64,000 nucleotides of DNA, taken from NCBI GenBank assembly GCA_963997635.1, contig CAXEND010000010.1, positions 19,506 through 83,505 of the forward strand, written 5' to 3'. The notes under the pieces were generated by a model, which saw only the letters and a program-made list of their open reading frames with translations, did not search any database and was not told the DNA's origin. Source of the DNA: GCA-2728135 sp002728135. Lineage in GTDB: Bacteria > Pseudomonadota > Alphaproteobacteria > UBA828. Shown one piece after another: positions 53,095 through 62,160 of the stretch. Each line of letters opens with the position of its first letter. Positions within the stretch are counted from its first letter, which is position 1. The position numbers were made by a program, and so were the translations under genes.

Positions 53095-53559
53095 ATGAAA
53101 AAGGATAAATGGATCGTATATTTATCGGGAGAGATTCACTCCGACTGGAGAGATCAAATTAGAAAAGGTACAGAAGATTTAGGGTTAAATATTGAATTTC
53201 TCTCGCCTGTGACTGACCACAAATCAAGTGATGATTGTGGGGTGTCCATTCTTGGGGAAGAGCTAGAGGCTTTCTGGCATGATCACAAGGGGGCAAAGCT
53301 TAACTCAATCATTACAAATACGCTTTTAAAAGAATCAGATATTGTTGTAATACGTTTTGGGGAGAAATATCGTCAATGGAATGCAGCATTTGATGCAGGC
53401 TACGCCTCAGCACTCGGGAAAAGTATTATTACAGTTCACGATGCTTCTTTAAACCATGCCCTTAAGGAAATTGATGCTGCGGCGAAGGCTGTTGCTGAGA
53501 CTCCTTTGCAGGTCGTCGGTCTATTGAAGTATATTACTCAGGGAAAATTACCAGAGTGA
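53095..53559 (+). CDS. YtoQ-family protein
   Basis: 154 residues. The family pattern is VYLSGEIHSDWRDQIRKG at the start, SPVTDHKSSDDCGVSILG, then FWHDHKGAKLNSIITNTLLKESDIVVIRFGEKYRQWNAAFDAGYASALGKSII. The fold is related to nucleoside 2-deoxyribosyltransferases and toxin-like nucleotide-processing proteins, but activity is unproven. It lies alone between the AOR gene (divergent) and the thiamine-diphosphate enzyme (convergent). Confidence 0.82.
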   Translation: MKKDKWIVYLSGEIHSDWRDQIRKGTEDLGLNIEFLSPVTDHKSSDDCGVSILGEELEAFWHDHKGAKLNSIITNTLLKESDIVVIRFGEKYRQWNAAFDAGYASALGKSIITVHDASLNHALKEIDAAAKAVAETPLQVVGLLKYITQGKLPE

Positions 53560-53577
53560 ATTTTTTAAATTTTGGTT

Positions 53578-55956
53578 TTATTTCAACATTTTGAGACATG
53601 CAGTTGCTGCTGCCTCAACAATTGAGTCTTTATCTATTTTATGTTTTGCATAGAGATCAATTATGTCACCGGACTCACCAAAATCTGTTATCCCCAGACA
53701 ATATGGCTGGTGCCCCATTACAGATCCAAGCCACGAAAGTGAAGCAGGATGAGAATCAGATACTGTAATCAGACAAGCATCATCTGCTAATAGCTCAAGT
53801 AATTTCTCTATATGAGATTTATAGTTTGGTATTTGATTTGTGTCATGAGTTCTAGATAAAAGCCAATCATGAAATAGTCTGTCTAATGAGGAGACAATTA
53901 ATAACCCAAGTCCTGGGATTTCATCATGTAATGTATCATATGCACTTTTTGCTTCTGGGGTTACAGCACCAGAAACAATAATTGCTAGTTTAGAGCCCTT
54001 AAGTGGTGTTTCCATCCAATATGCACCCTTTAGTAAGTTATCTCTGAACTTATTACTTATTTGTCTAGATGGTTGGGTTATAGCTCTTGTAGTAAGCCTT
54101 ATGTAGATAGAACCTCCATCAGCTTCTTGCATATGTTCAAATCCCCACCGCATAATTTCAGCAAGTTCATCAGCGTAAGCTGGTTCAAAAGTTGTTAATC
54201 CAGGCTGACCTAAACCAATAAGTGGTGTGTATATGGATTGGTGGGCACCTCCCTCAGGTGCAAGTGTTATGCCTGATGGGGTCCCTGCCAGCATAAACCT
54301 TGAATCTTGATAACAGGCATAATTCAGTGCATCAAGTCCACGGGCAATGAAAGGGTCATAAACAGTTCCAATAGGAAGGAGTTTTGTGCCAAAAACTTGT
54401 TCACTAAGCCCGAGAGCAGACAAAAGAAGGAAAAGATTATTCTCGGCAATTCCTAATTCAATATGTTGGCCTGCTTTACTCAGTGCCCACTTTTGCATTG
54501 AAACTACCTTTTCAGAATCATAGATGTCTTCTCGTTCTGCTCTATTGAAAATACCTCTTCTATTAACCCATCCACCGAGATTTGTTGAGACAGTGACATC
54601 TGGTGAAGTTGTTACAATTCTGTCTGCTAATTGTGTGTCACCTTTTCCTAATTCATTAAGAATTTTACCAAAAGCTTCTTGGGTAGACATCTGTGCTGAA
54701 ATCTTTAAGGGTAATGTTTCAGGAACCTCAATTATCTTATTATCTTTAACCTTGTTTTTTGGTTGGTATAGCGGTGTTCGAGCTAAAAAATTCTCAAGAG
54801 ATTTTTTACTTACATTTAAACCGGAAAAATAGTCCCATTCTTCGCCATCAGTTATCTTCATAGAGTCTCTAAAGCTTGCCATTTGTTGGTTATTCATTAG
54901 GCCAGCGTGATTATCTTTGTGACCTGCGAATGGGAGGCCAAAACCTTTGATTGTGTAGATAATAAAACAGTGGGGGACACTGTCATCCACATTTTGGAAT
55001 CCTTCAATCACGGCTTCCATATCGTGGCCTGCCAAGTTTGTCATTAACTTATGGAGTTGTTTATCAGTTCGAGAGCCGATGAGTTGCATTACTCCAGGAA
55101 TATGACCTAGTTCTGATTCAATCTTTTTACGAAAAGCTGCTCCACCTTTAAAAGTAAGAGCTGAATATAATTCATTGGGGCATTCATCTATCCATTTTTG
55201 GAGATCTTTTCCACCCTTTTCCTTAAAAGCCTTTTTAAGTAGTTTCCCATATTTAAGAATAATAACTTTCCAACCTACAGCATCAAAAAAATCCTTTATT
55301 TTTTGGAATAGTCGATCAGAAACTACTCGGTCAAGACTCTGCCTATTATAATCTATGATCCACCATAGATTCCTACTTTCATGCTTCCATCCCTCTAACA
55401 ATGCTTCAAATACATTTCCTTCATCTAGCTCAGCGTCTCCCATTATTGCTACCATGCGCCCAAGTTTTTTATTCTTGGGTGCAAGCCTTCTTAAATGAAG
55501 ATAGTCCTGAACTAACGATGCAAAAAGAGTAGTGCCTACACCTAATCCAACGGATCCAGTCGAAAAATCAACTCCATCTGAATCTTTTGTTCTTGATGGG
55601 TAAGATTGTGCTCCGCCAAGAGAACGAAAACCCTCAAGTTTAGATTTTTCTTGTCTGCCATATAAGTATTGGATTGCATGATAGACTGGGCTTGCGTGTG
55701 GTTTGACAGCTACTCTGTCATTATCTGTAAGCACGTTAAAATAGAGTGCTGTCATTAGAGTGGTTACAGATGCACAACTAGCTTGATGTCCACCAACTTT
55801 TAATCCATCACGACTTTCTCTGATATTATTTGCATTATGAATCATCCATGCTGAAAGCCATAAGATTTTTTTTTCCAGGGCTTTCAGACATGTTAAATCT
55901 TCAGAGGAAACAATATTGGATGTTTTATTCGCGTTTTCGTAATTCTTACTTGGCAT
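53578..55956 (-). CDS. Transketolase/pyruvate-dehydrogenase-E1-like ThDP enzyme
   Basis: 792 residues. The ThDP-binding motif is GDAELDEGNVFEAL...DYNRQ (roughly residues 170-200). The N-terminal substrate region is GGHQASCASVTTLM and KPHASPVYHAIQYLYG, and the pyrimidine domain starts near residue 430 (SAQMSTQEAFGKIL). The one-chain layout matches homodimeric AceE-type E1 and transketolase. It is shorter than AceE (about 890) and longer than transketolase (about 660). No lipoyl E2 or E3 gene is adjacent. Pyruvate, another 2-oxo acid or a ketose could be the substrate. Confidence 0.8.
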   Translation of the reverse strand: MPSKNYENANKTSNIVSSEDLTCLKALEKKILWLSAWMIHNANNIRESRDGLKVGGHQASCASVTTLMTALYFNVLTDNDRVAVKPHASPVYHAIQYLYGRQEKSKLEGFRSLGGAQSYPSRTKDSDGVDFSTGSVGLGVGTTLFASLVQDYLHLRRLAPKNKKLGRMVAIMGDAELDEGNVFEALLEGWKHESRNLWWIIDYNRQSLDRVVSDRLFQKIKDFFDAVGWKVIILKYGKLLKKAFKEKGGKDLQKWIDECPNELYSALTFKGGAAFRKKIESELGHIPGVMQLIGSRTDKQLHKLMTNLAGHDMEAVIEGFQNVDDSVPHCFIIYTIKGFGLPFAGHKDNHAGLMNNQQMASFRDSMKITDGEEWDYFSGLNVSKKSLENFLARTPLYQPKNKVKDNKIIEVPETLPLKISAQMSTQEAFGKILNELGKGDTQLADRIVTTSPDVTVSTNLGGWVNRRGIFNRAEREDIYDSEKVVSMQKWALSKAGQHIELGIAENNLFLLLSALGLSEQVFGTKLLPIGTVYDPFIARGLDALNYACYQDSRFMLAGTPSGITLAPEGGAHQSIYTPLIGLGQPGLTTFEPAYADELAEIMRWGFEHMQEADGGSIYIRLTTRAITQPSRQISNKFRDNLLKGAYWMETPLKGSKLAIIVSGAVTPEAKSAYDTLHDEIPGLGLLIVSSLDRLFHDWLLSRTHDTNQIPNYKSHIEKLLELLADDACLITVSDSHPASLSWLGSVMGHQPYCLGITDFGESGDIIDLYAKHKIDKDSIVEAAATACLKMLK

Positions 55957-56053
55957 ATGTTTCTTCCTAAAATCAAGCAGAGCACGAATTTTAGATTATT
56001 TATTTTAAGTGAAATTTTCTTAAATGCATATATTTTTATTATAAGATAACTTT

Positions 56054-56509
56054 TTAAGCCCAGTATCGACCTGTCGCACCAATTAAAATAGTGGCAATGC
56101 CAATTAATAAATTGATTCCAACTACTCTTCTCATGCTGGCAAGTGCTTTAGCAGAATCTTGAGTATTCCCATTTTTTAAACTTCTTACTAATTTTCTATA
56201 AGGAGATGAAATTAAGTGTCCAAATAATCCGATCATAAGCCATCCAGTGCCCTGCATAATATGCACGTGTATTCCGCTTGATGAGAAACCCCCAAGTGCT
56301 TCGAAAATCATTCCATAACCTGTTGCAACCAGAATTATACAACAAACACCAACAACTGGGAAAAATTTAGCTCCTATACTCTTCCATAATTTGAATCGTT
56401 CCTCAGGAGATAAATTCATTGCAGCTGGTCTAACTGCTGTATAAGCAAGAAACATTCCACCAACCCAGACTACTGCAGCAATTGTATGTAGACCGACAAA
56501 AAATGCCAT
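56054..56509 (-). CDS. CopD-like integral membrane protein
   Basis: 151 residues, four hydrophobic helices. HTIAAVVWVGGMFLAYTAVRP at the N-terminus with its conserved His and WVGG is the hallmark of the CopD/YqhA-type family. A further His lies in HVHIMQGTGWLM. Members are membrane proteins possibly binding heme or copper. It is 53 bp downstream of formaldehyde dehydrogenase, with its own spacing, so cotranscription is possible. Confidence 0.78.
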   Translation of the reverse strand: MAFFVGLHTIAAVVWVGGMFLAYTAVRPAAMNLSPEERFKLWKSIGAKFFPVVGVCCIILVATGYGMIFEALGGFSSSGIHVHIMQGTGWLMIGLFGHLISSPYRKLVRSLKNGNTQDSAKALASMRRVVGINLLIGIATILIGATGRYWA

Positions 56510-56562
56510 TTATTACCCCATGTAATGAATATATTTGATTCAGTTATATTCTATAATTTAAC

Positions 56563-57672
56563 CTAATAGGTGACTACACTTCTTATTGAAGCTCCTTTAT
56601 GCATAAGATCAAAGCCATCATTTATTTTATCTAGGCTTAGTGTGTGCGTGATCATTGGGTCTATTTTAATTTTTCCATCCATATACCAGTCAACTATTTT
56701 TGGAACATCTGTACGTCCCTTTGCACCTCCGAATGCAGTTCCTCTCCAAACCCTTCCAGTAACTAACTGGAAGGGACGTGTTGAAATTTCTTGGCCTGCA
56801 CCTGCTACGCCAATAATAATACTTTCTCCCCAACCTTTATGGCAGCATTCTAGTGCTTGACGCATCGTATTAACATTACCTATGCATTCAAAACTAAAGT
56901 CAGCCCCACCATTAGTTAAATTAACAATAAAAGGGACAAGCTCCTCTCCAGCATCATGGGCATTAACAAATTCAGTCATTCCAAATTCAGTTGCTAGATT
57001 TTTTCTATTCTCATTTATATCTATTCCAATAATTTGATTTGCTCCAGCAAGGCGGGCACCTTGTATTACATTGAGGCCTATTCCACCTAATCCAAAAACC
57101 ACAACATTTGCTCCTGGCCAAACCTTAGCTGTATTTATGACCGCACCTATTCCGGTGGTGACACCACATCCAATGTAACAAATTTTTTCGAATGGTGCGT
57201 CTCGCCTAACTTGTGCTAATGCTATTTCTGGCACTACACTATAAGTTGAAAAAGTTGAGGTGCCCATGTAGTGAAAAATGGGATCTTTTCCTTGAGAAAA
57301 GCGACTTGTTCCATCTGGCATGAGACCTTGCCCTTGCGTTTCTCGCACAGCCTGACATAAATTTGTTCTACCACTTGTGCAATAATTACATTGTCTGCAT
57401 TCTGGAACGTATAAAGGGATTACATGGTCACCAGGGCTAATTGATGTTACTCCTGAACCAACTTCAACTGCTATACCCGCACCCTCATGTCCCAGAATAG
57501 CGGGAAAAATTCCTTCTGGATCATCCCCAGATAGTGTAAAGGCATCAGTATGGCAGATACCAGTTGCTTTCATCTCAATCAAAACTTCACCAGAACGAGG
57601 GCCTGCTAAGTCAACTGTTTCAATGCTAAGGGGCTCTCCGGCTTTGTGCGCTACTGCTGCTTTGACTTTCAT
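56563..57672 (-). CDS. frmA: S-(hydroxymethyl)glutathione dehydrogenase (class III alcohol dehydrogenase)
   Basis: 369 residues. Catalytic zinc ligands C40 and H62-E63 (ATGICHTD, LGHEGAG) and the later Cys of GCGVTTG are present. The structural zinc is bound by C92, C95, C98 and C106 (ECRQCNYCTSGRTNLC). The NAD motif is FGLGGIGLNVIQGA with IDIN behind it. The sequence RETQGQGLMPDGTSRFS is specific to class III. It oxidises the formaldehyde-glutathione adduct. No S-formylglutathione hydrolase is nearby. Formaldehyde could come from demethylation of marine methylated compounds. Confidence 0.93.
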   Translation of the reverse strand: MKVKAAVAHKAGEPLSIETVDLAGPRSGEVLIEMKATGICHTDAFTLSGDDPEGIFPAILGHEGAGIAVEVGSGVTSISPGDHVIPLYVPECRQCNYCTSGRTNLCQAVRETQGQGLMPDGTSRFSQGKDPIFHYMGTSTFSTYSVVPEIALAQVRRDAPFEKICYIGCGVTTGIGAVINTAKVWPGANVVVFGLGGIGLNVIQGARLAGANQIIGIDINENRKNLATEFGMTEFVNAHDAGEELVPFIVNLTNGGADFSFECIGNVNTMRQALECCHKGWGESIIIGVAGAGQEISTRPFQLVTGRVWRGTAFGGAKGRTDVPKIVDWYMDGKIKIDPMITHTLSLDKINDGFDLMHKGASIRSVVTY

Positions 57673-57976
57673 ATGGGCTCCAATTTTTAATTTTATTTTG
57701 TTTTCGCTTGTATTGGTGACAATATCTATAAATTTCCAATTAGAATCACCCTGTCATCGAAGGTGCAGTCCAATCAACCTTTCGCTCGGTAACACTTAAT
57801 TGACAAACATTATATAAACTATGAAAAAAAACATCTATGCCATGGTATATTTTTCAGTTTGCCATAAAGCTAACTTATAAACTAATTGTTTTGTTAAGTT
57901 CATACAATTTGTATATTTGAATTTATAAATCTTCTTTTTGAAAGCATTTACTATACAAGTTTAAGGGAAATCAAAG
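57673..57976. other. Divergent promoter region, no gene
   Basis: 304 bp between frmA and the RraA-led operon. A GC-richer patch near 57750-57790 reads as a short open stretch on the minus strand but lacks a start codon. AAGGGA ahead of 57977 is the ribosome-binding site of the next gene. No operator palindrome stood out. Confidence 0.35.
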
Positions 57977-58663
57977 ATGATTAAAGAATCTCTTATACAA
58001 AAACTTAGGGCATTGGATACACCTACAGTGTGCAATGCACTTGAAATCGTTTCTCCCCAGAGACGAGGCTATGGTTTTACTACTGAACATTTATATTGCA
58101 CTCGTCCTGATTTACCACCGATTGTTGGATACGCATGCACTGCCCTTTTTAGGGGAGTAAGGCCTGGGCCTAGACCTCCAGATGAACAAAAAAAGTTTGA
58201 AGGAAAATATTTTGATTATGTTTCGAATATGCAAGGCCCTCGAATTGCAGTATTTCAAGATGGTGATGGTAAACAAGCTAAATCTGCTGCAATTTTTGGT
58301 GAAGTAATGAGTGCTATGCACTCTGCACTTGGCTGCGAGGGACTAATAACTGATGGAGCTGTTCGTGATATGGAAATGATGATGGATGGTTTCCAATGCC
58401 TTCATGCTGCTATAGCACCATCTCATATTTGGTTTCATATGGCTGAGTTTGCGTGTGAAGTTAATATTTGTGGGATGGTTGTTAATTCAGGTGACATTAT
58501 ACATGCAGATGTTCATGGGGCAGTAATTATCCCAGTGGATGACATTGAAAATATCATTTTGGCTTCAAATGAAATATCAAGTCGAGAAAATCGTATAATT
58601 GACTTATGCAAAAGTGAAAATTTCACTGTTGAAGAACTAAAAAAAACTTGGGGGGGAGAATGA
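57977..58663 (+). CDS. RraA-like / HMG-aldolase-family protein
   Basis: 228 residues. The family motif for metal and oxo-acid binding is present: GEVMSAMHSALGCEGLITDGAVRD with E109, D126, R130 and D131, and then the usual GDIIHADVHGAVIIP. Such proteins cleave or decarboxylate 4-hydroxy-4-methyl-2-oxoglutarate, oxaloacetate and similar acids; only a few are RNase E regulators. Being first in a catabolic operon argues for the aldolase/lyase role. The stop overlaps the next start by 4 bp (ATGA). Confidence 0.83.
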   Translation: MIKESLIQKLRALDTPTVCNALEIVSPQRRGYGFTTEHLYCTRPDLPPIVGYACTALFRGVRPGPRPPDEQKKFEGKYFDYVSNMQGPRIAVFQDGDGKQAKSAAIFGEVMSAMHSALGCEGLITDGAVRDMEMMMDGFQCLHAAIAPSHIWFHMAEFACEVNICGMVVNSGDIIHADVHGAVIIPVDDIENIILASNEISSRENRIIDLCKSENFTVEELKKTWGGE

Positions 58664-59208
58664 GTCCCATAAACGTCATTGGCTTAGATCATGTTGTATT
58701 AAGAGTGGCGAATATCAAGATCTCATTGGAATGGTATAAAAATGTTTTGGGGTGTGTTGAAGAGCGCATTGTACCTAACCTTGGTTTGTATCAATTGCGT
58801 CTAGGACTAGCTCTTATTGATTTGGTTCCATTTGATGGCACTCTTGGAAAAATAGGAGGAGGCCCGCCAACAAAAAAACGACGCAATATGGATCATTTTG
58901 CTATACAAATTATAGATTTTGACGAAAAAAAAATCAGATTACATTTATCCCGCCAAGGAGTTGAATCTACTAGTGTTGAAAGAAGATATGGATCCCTTGG
59001 ACATGGACCATCAATGTACATCTTAGATCCAGATGGAAATACAGTTGAATTAAAGGGCCCGCCAGACTCAAGCCAGAAAGAAAAATTAGATGGTGTTATA
59101 TACAAATTTCCAAAAAAGGGTGAGACTGCGAGGTCTTTTGCACGTAGTACGTTATTGGCGTCTGTTCGCCGAAGAGAGAGTAGGAATAAGAGGAAAAAAA
59201 TAACATGA
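58660..59208 (+). CDS. VOC-family protein
   Basis: 182 residues from ATG 58660, coupled to the upstream gene, with GGGGGGAG as a ribosome-binding site. Likely metal ligands are H11 in GLDHVVLRV, the His of NMDHFAIQI and the Glu of GNTVELKG. This fits a glyoxalase or extradiol-dioxygenase-like metal enzyme. A basic C-terminal tail (ARSTLLASVRRRESRNKRKK) is unusual for the family. The stop overlaps the next start. Confidence 0.8.
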   Translation: MSPINVIGLDHVVLRVANIKISLEWYKNVLGCVEERIVPNLGLYQLRLGLALIDLVPFDGTLGKIGGGPPTKKRRNMDHFAIQIIDFDEKKIRLHLSRQGVESTSVERRYGSLGHGPSMYILDPDGNTVELKGPPDSSQKEKLDGVIYKFPKKGETARSFARSTLLASVRRRESRNKRKKIT

Positions 59209-60236
59209 AGGCTGTTGTAATTCATAAACATGGTGGACCCGAGGTGCTTGTCTATGAAGAAGTCAATACACCAGTTTTAGGGCCAAGAGATGTGCTTATA
59301 AATATTAAAGCTATAGGTGTTAATCATTTTGATTTGGACGTCCGGAATGGAATTTCTGGCCATATTGATTCTCAAATGCCCCATATCCTCGGTGTTGAGG
59401 GTGCAGGAGTTATAGCAGAGGTTGGTTCTGCTGTTACGGCGTTCAAGCCTGGAGAGAGAGTCATGCCATATCTGACAACATCATGTGGTCATTGTTATAG
59501 GTGCCTCAGTGGTCATGATAATATTTGCATGCATTTTGATAAACTTGGGGTTACTCACTGGGGCACATATGCGGAATATGTAAAGGTTACTGATGATAAC
59601 GTCATTCGAATGCCCGATGAATTAAGTTTTGTCGATGCTGCAGCTACTCAAGTTGCTGTTGCAACTGCTTGGGAACTAGTAGTTGTACATGCCAATATTC
59701 AACCTGGTGACTCAGTTTTGATAAATGCTGCAGGATCTGGGGTAGGTACGGCAGCTATCCAACTGGCTGTAAATGCGGGAGGTACAGTGATTTCGACTGC
59801 TGGTACAGATGAGAAATTAGATCGTGCTAAGAAACTCGGTTCTTCTTACGGAATAAATTATAATAAAGAAAGTATTGAAGAAGGTGTGATGCGAATTACG
59901 GGTGGTAGAGGTGTAGAGGTATGTATTGAAATGGTTGGGGGTAAAGTTTTGCAAGAAAGTATACAGGCATTAAACCACAATGGACGTTTGGCAACGTGCG
60001 GAGCACATGCTGGGGAAAAGGTAGAAATTGATATAATTGAAATTTTTCGAAAACAAATACATATTTCTGGAAATCATTTTTCACCAAAACATAATAATGA
60101 AAAAGCACTGCGGCTTGTTGCCTCGGGTAAGGTTAAGCCAGTAATTGCAAAAACCCTTCATCTATCTCAAATGTCTGAAGCACATAAACTTATTGAGTCA
60201 CGAAATTTTTTTGGCAAGGTCGTTTTAGAGACGTAG
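59205..60236 (+). CDS. Zinc-type alcohol dehydrogenase/quinone oxidoreductase-family protein
   Basis: 343 residues, MDR superfamily. The NADP-binding motif is NAAGSGVGTAAIQLAVNAGG. A structural zinc lobe is intact: C94, C97, C100, C108 (SCGHCYRCLSGHDNIC). The catalytic zinc ligands seem absent: GVNHFD where Cys is expected, and LGVEGAG in place of GHEGAG. The active site is thus more like quinone oxidoreductase or enoyl reductase. It is coupled by 4 bp to the VOC gene. Confidence 0.86.
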   Translation: MKAVVIHKHGGPEVLVYEEVNTPVLGPRDVLINIKAIGVNHFDLDVRNGISGHIDSQMPHILGVEGAGVIAEVGSAVTAFKPGERVMPYLTTSCGHCYRCLSGHDNICMHFDKLGVTHWGTYAEYVKVTDDNVIRMPDELSFVDAAATQVAVATAWELVVVHANIQPGDSVLINAAGSGVGTAAIQLAVNAGGTVISTAGTDEKLDRAKKLGSSYGINYNKESIEEGVMRITGGRGVEVCIEMVGGKVLQESIQALNHNGRLATCGAHAGEKVEIDIIEIFRKQIHISGNHFSPKHNNEKALRLVASGKVKPVIAKTLHLSQMSEAHKLIESRNFFGKVVLET

Positions 60237-60296
60237 ATTTATAAATTTAGGAAGTGATTTTATAAAAGGACAAAATAAAACTAACTGGGAGTCGCT

Positions 60297-61115
60297 ATGC
60301 CTAAACATATATCCTCAACTGATTTAGAAAATTATAGAGAAAATGGCTATCTCTATCCTATCCAGATTATGTCAAAAAGTCAGGCCTTAGATATAAGAAA
60401 TCACATAGAGTCTATAGATAAACCTATGTTAGACAAAATAGGGGGAGAATTGGGACATAAAGCACATTTATTGATGCCCATTCTTAATGACCTTGTAAAG
60501 AATCCTGTTCTTCTTGATACTGTTGAGGATATTTTAGGTCCTAATATTTTATGTTGGGGTGGATCTTTTTTTACAAAGAAACCAGGTGATAATGCTTTTG
60601 TATCTTGGCATCAGGACTCAAACTATTGGGGACTTTCTGGGGGAGATGTTTTGACTGCTTGGGTGGCCCTATCGCCAGCTACACGTTTGTCGGGAGCAAT
60701 GAAAGCATTAAGTGGATCCCATAGAGGTCCAAATTTAAAGCATGTTGAAACTTATCACCCAGATAATTTGTTGTCGCGCGGTCAAGAAGTGAAGACAGAT
60801 ATAGATATTGATTTGGTAGTTGATATGACCTTGCAGCCAGGTGAAGTATCTCTTCATCATATCGACCTTGTGCACAGTTCAGCACCAAATCAATCAAATG
60901 ATGCACGAATTGGCTATGCTATAAGATATATTTCAACAAATGTACAGTCTTCATATGATAAGGATAGAGCTTTGCTAGTTAGGGGAGTGGATAAATTTGG
61001 TCATTTTGACCCCGATGTTGAACCGGATAGGGGGTTTTCTCCTGCAGCAATTTTAAATTATATTGAATCTAATAGGCTGCATATGGAACTTCTGTATCAA
61101 AACGCACCAAAATAG
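60297..61115 (+). CDS. Phytanoyl-CoA dioxygenase-family (Fe(II)/2-oxoglutarate) enzyme
   Basis: 272 residues. The iron facial triad is H105 and D107 (WHQDSNYW) plus H193 (LVHSSAPN), with R203 or R209 in DARIGYAIRY as probable 2-oxoglutarate contact. The family hydroxylates or oxidatively cleaves small substrates, including phosphonates, ectoine and methylated amines. Neighbours suggest a nitrogen-containing organic compound. GGGAG lies 7 nt upstream of ATG 60297, and the previous gene ends 60 bp before. Confidence 0.87.
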   Translation: MPKHISSTDLENYRENGYLYPIQIMSKSQALDIRNHIESIDKPMLDKIGGELGHKAHLLMPILNDLVKNPVLLDTVEDILGPNILCWGGSFFTKKPGDNAFVSWHQDSNYWGLSGGDVLTAWVALSPATRLSGAMKALSGSHRGPNLKHVETYHPDNLLSRGQEVKTDIDIDLVVDMTLQPGEVSLHHIDLVHSSAPNQSNDARIGYAIRYISTNVQSSYDKDRALLVRGVDKFGHFDPDVEPDRGFSPAAILNYIESNRLHMELLYQNAPK

Positions 61116-61173
61116 TTTTAAAATTATCGTGCTAATAATTATGTCATAATCAACTTAATCGGGAGAAGCTAAG

Positions 61174-62124
61174 ATGGCATTGAGGCGAGTATTAAATGTC
61201 TCTGTTGCACAAATGGGTCCCGTCGCAAGATCTGAAAGTCGACATAAGGTTGTAAATAGGATGATCAAGCTCATGGAAGAGGCACACCAACAGGGCTCTT
61301 CATTTGTTGTTTTTCCGGAATTGGCACTTACAACTTTTTTCCCACGTTGGGACTATGATGATAATGATGAATTAGAGTCTTGGTTTGAAGTCAATATGCC
61401 AAATGCATATACAAATCGTTTGTTTGAATGTGCAGTGCAGCTAGGGTGCGGATTTTATCTCGGTTATGCTGAGTTGGAAGAAGACTCATTGGGAAGAAAG
61501 CAATTTTTTAACACCTCAATTCTTGTTGATACCAAAGGATGTATCATCGGTAAATATAGAAAGATACATTTGCCTGGGACAGACGAGCCAGTAACTGGAG
61601 CATCTCACCAACACCTAGAAAAAAAATATTTTGATGTTGGAAACTTAGGATTCCCAGCATTCAATTTCCAAGGTGGAGTTTTTGGCATGTGTATATGCAA
61701 TGATAGACGCTGGCCTGAAGTTTGGCGTGTGCTCGGACTCCAAGGTGTTGAGGTCGTTGCATTAGGGTATAATACCCCAATGGAAAATAGATATGGACTG
61801 TCTAAGTTGACAGACCTAAGTATGTTTCATAACCACCTTTGCATGCAAGCTGGAGCTTATCAGAATGGCACATGGGTTTTAGCGGCAGCTAAGGCGGGAG
61901 TAGAGGAGGGGATACACCATATAGGCGGATCGTGTATAATTTCACCTACTGGAGAAATTGTTGGTATCTGTAAATCTGAGGACGATGAAGTAATCACCGC
62001 AGAATGTGATTTATCTGAAGGAGATAAAATTAGAGAGACAATATTTAATTTTGAAAATCACAGACAAATTAAATATTATGGCTCAATAACTTCTCAAACA
62101 GGGGCTTTAAAGCCTAATAATTAA
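61174..62124 (+). CDS. N-carbamoyl-D-amino-acid amidohydrolase-like nitrilase-fold enzyme
   Basis: 316 residues. The catalytic triad is E49 (FPELALTTFFPRW), K130 (YRKIHLPG) and C175 (ICNDRRWPEVWRVLGLQG). These match, by position and wording, D-carbamoylase of Agrobacterium (E47, K127, C172). It hydrolyses N-carbamoyl amino acids to amino acid, CO2 and ammonia. No hydantoinase is in the window, so another carbamoyl or amide compound may be the substrate. Last gene of the plus-strand catabolic run; GGGAG lies upstream. Confidence 0.87.
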   Translation: MALRRVLNVSVAQMGPVARSESRHKVVNRMIKLMEEAHQQGSSFVVFPELALTTFFPRWDYDDNDELESWFEVNMPNAYTNRLFECAVQLGCGFYLGYAELEEDSLGRKQFFNTSILVDTKGCIIGKYRKIHLPGTDEPVTGASHQHLEKKYFDVGNLGFPAFNFQGGVFGMCICNDRRWPEVWRVLGLQGVEVVALGYNTPMENRYGLSKLTDLSMFHNHLCMQAGAYQNGTWVLAAAKAGVEEGIHHIGGSCIISPTGEIVGICKSEDDEVITAECDLSEGDKIRETIFNFENHRQIKYYGSITSQTGALKPNN

Positions 62125-62160
62125 ATATGTACAAAAATCTTTATTCATTAGGTAAATGGA

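Noticed and set aside
57746..57850. Short open stretch on the minus strand upstream of frmA, ending VDWTAPSMTG
   Set aside because: About 33 codons between two stops with no start codon and no recognisable family; probably chance or an untraceable gene remnant.
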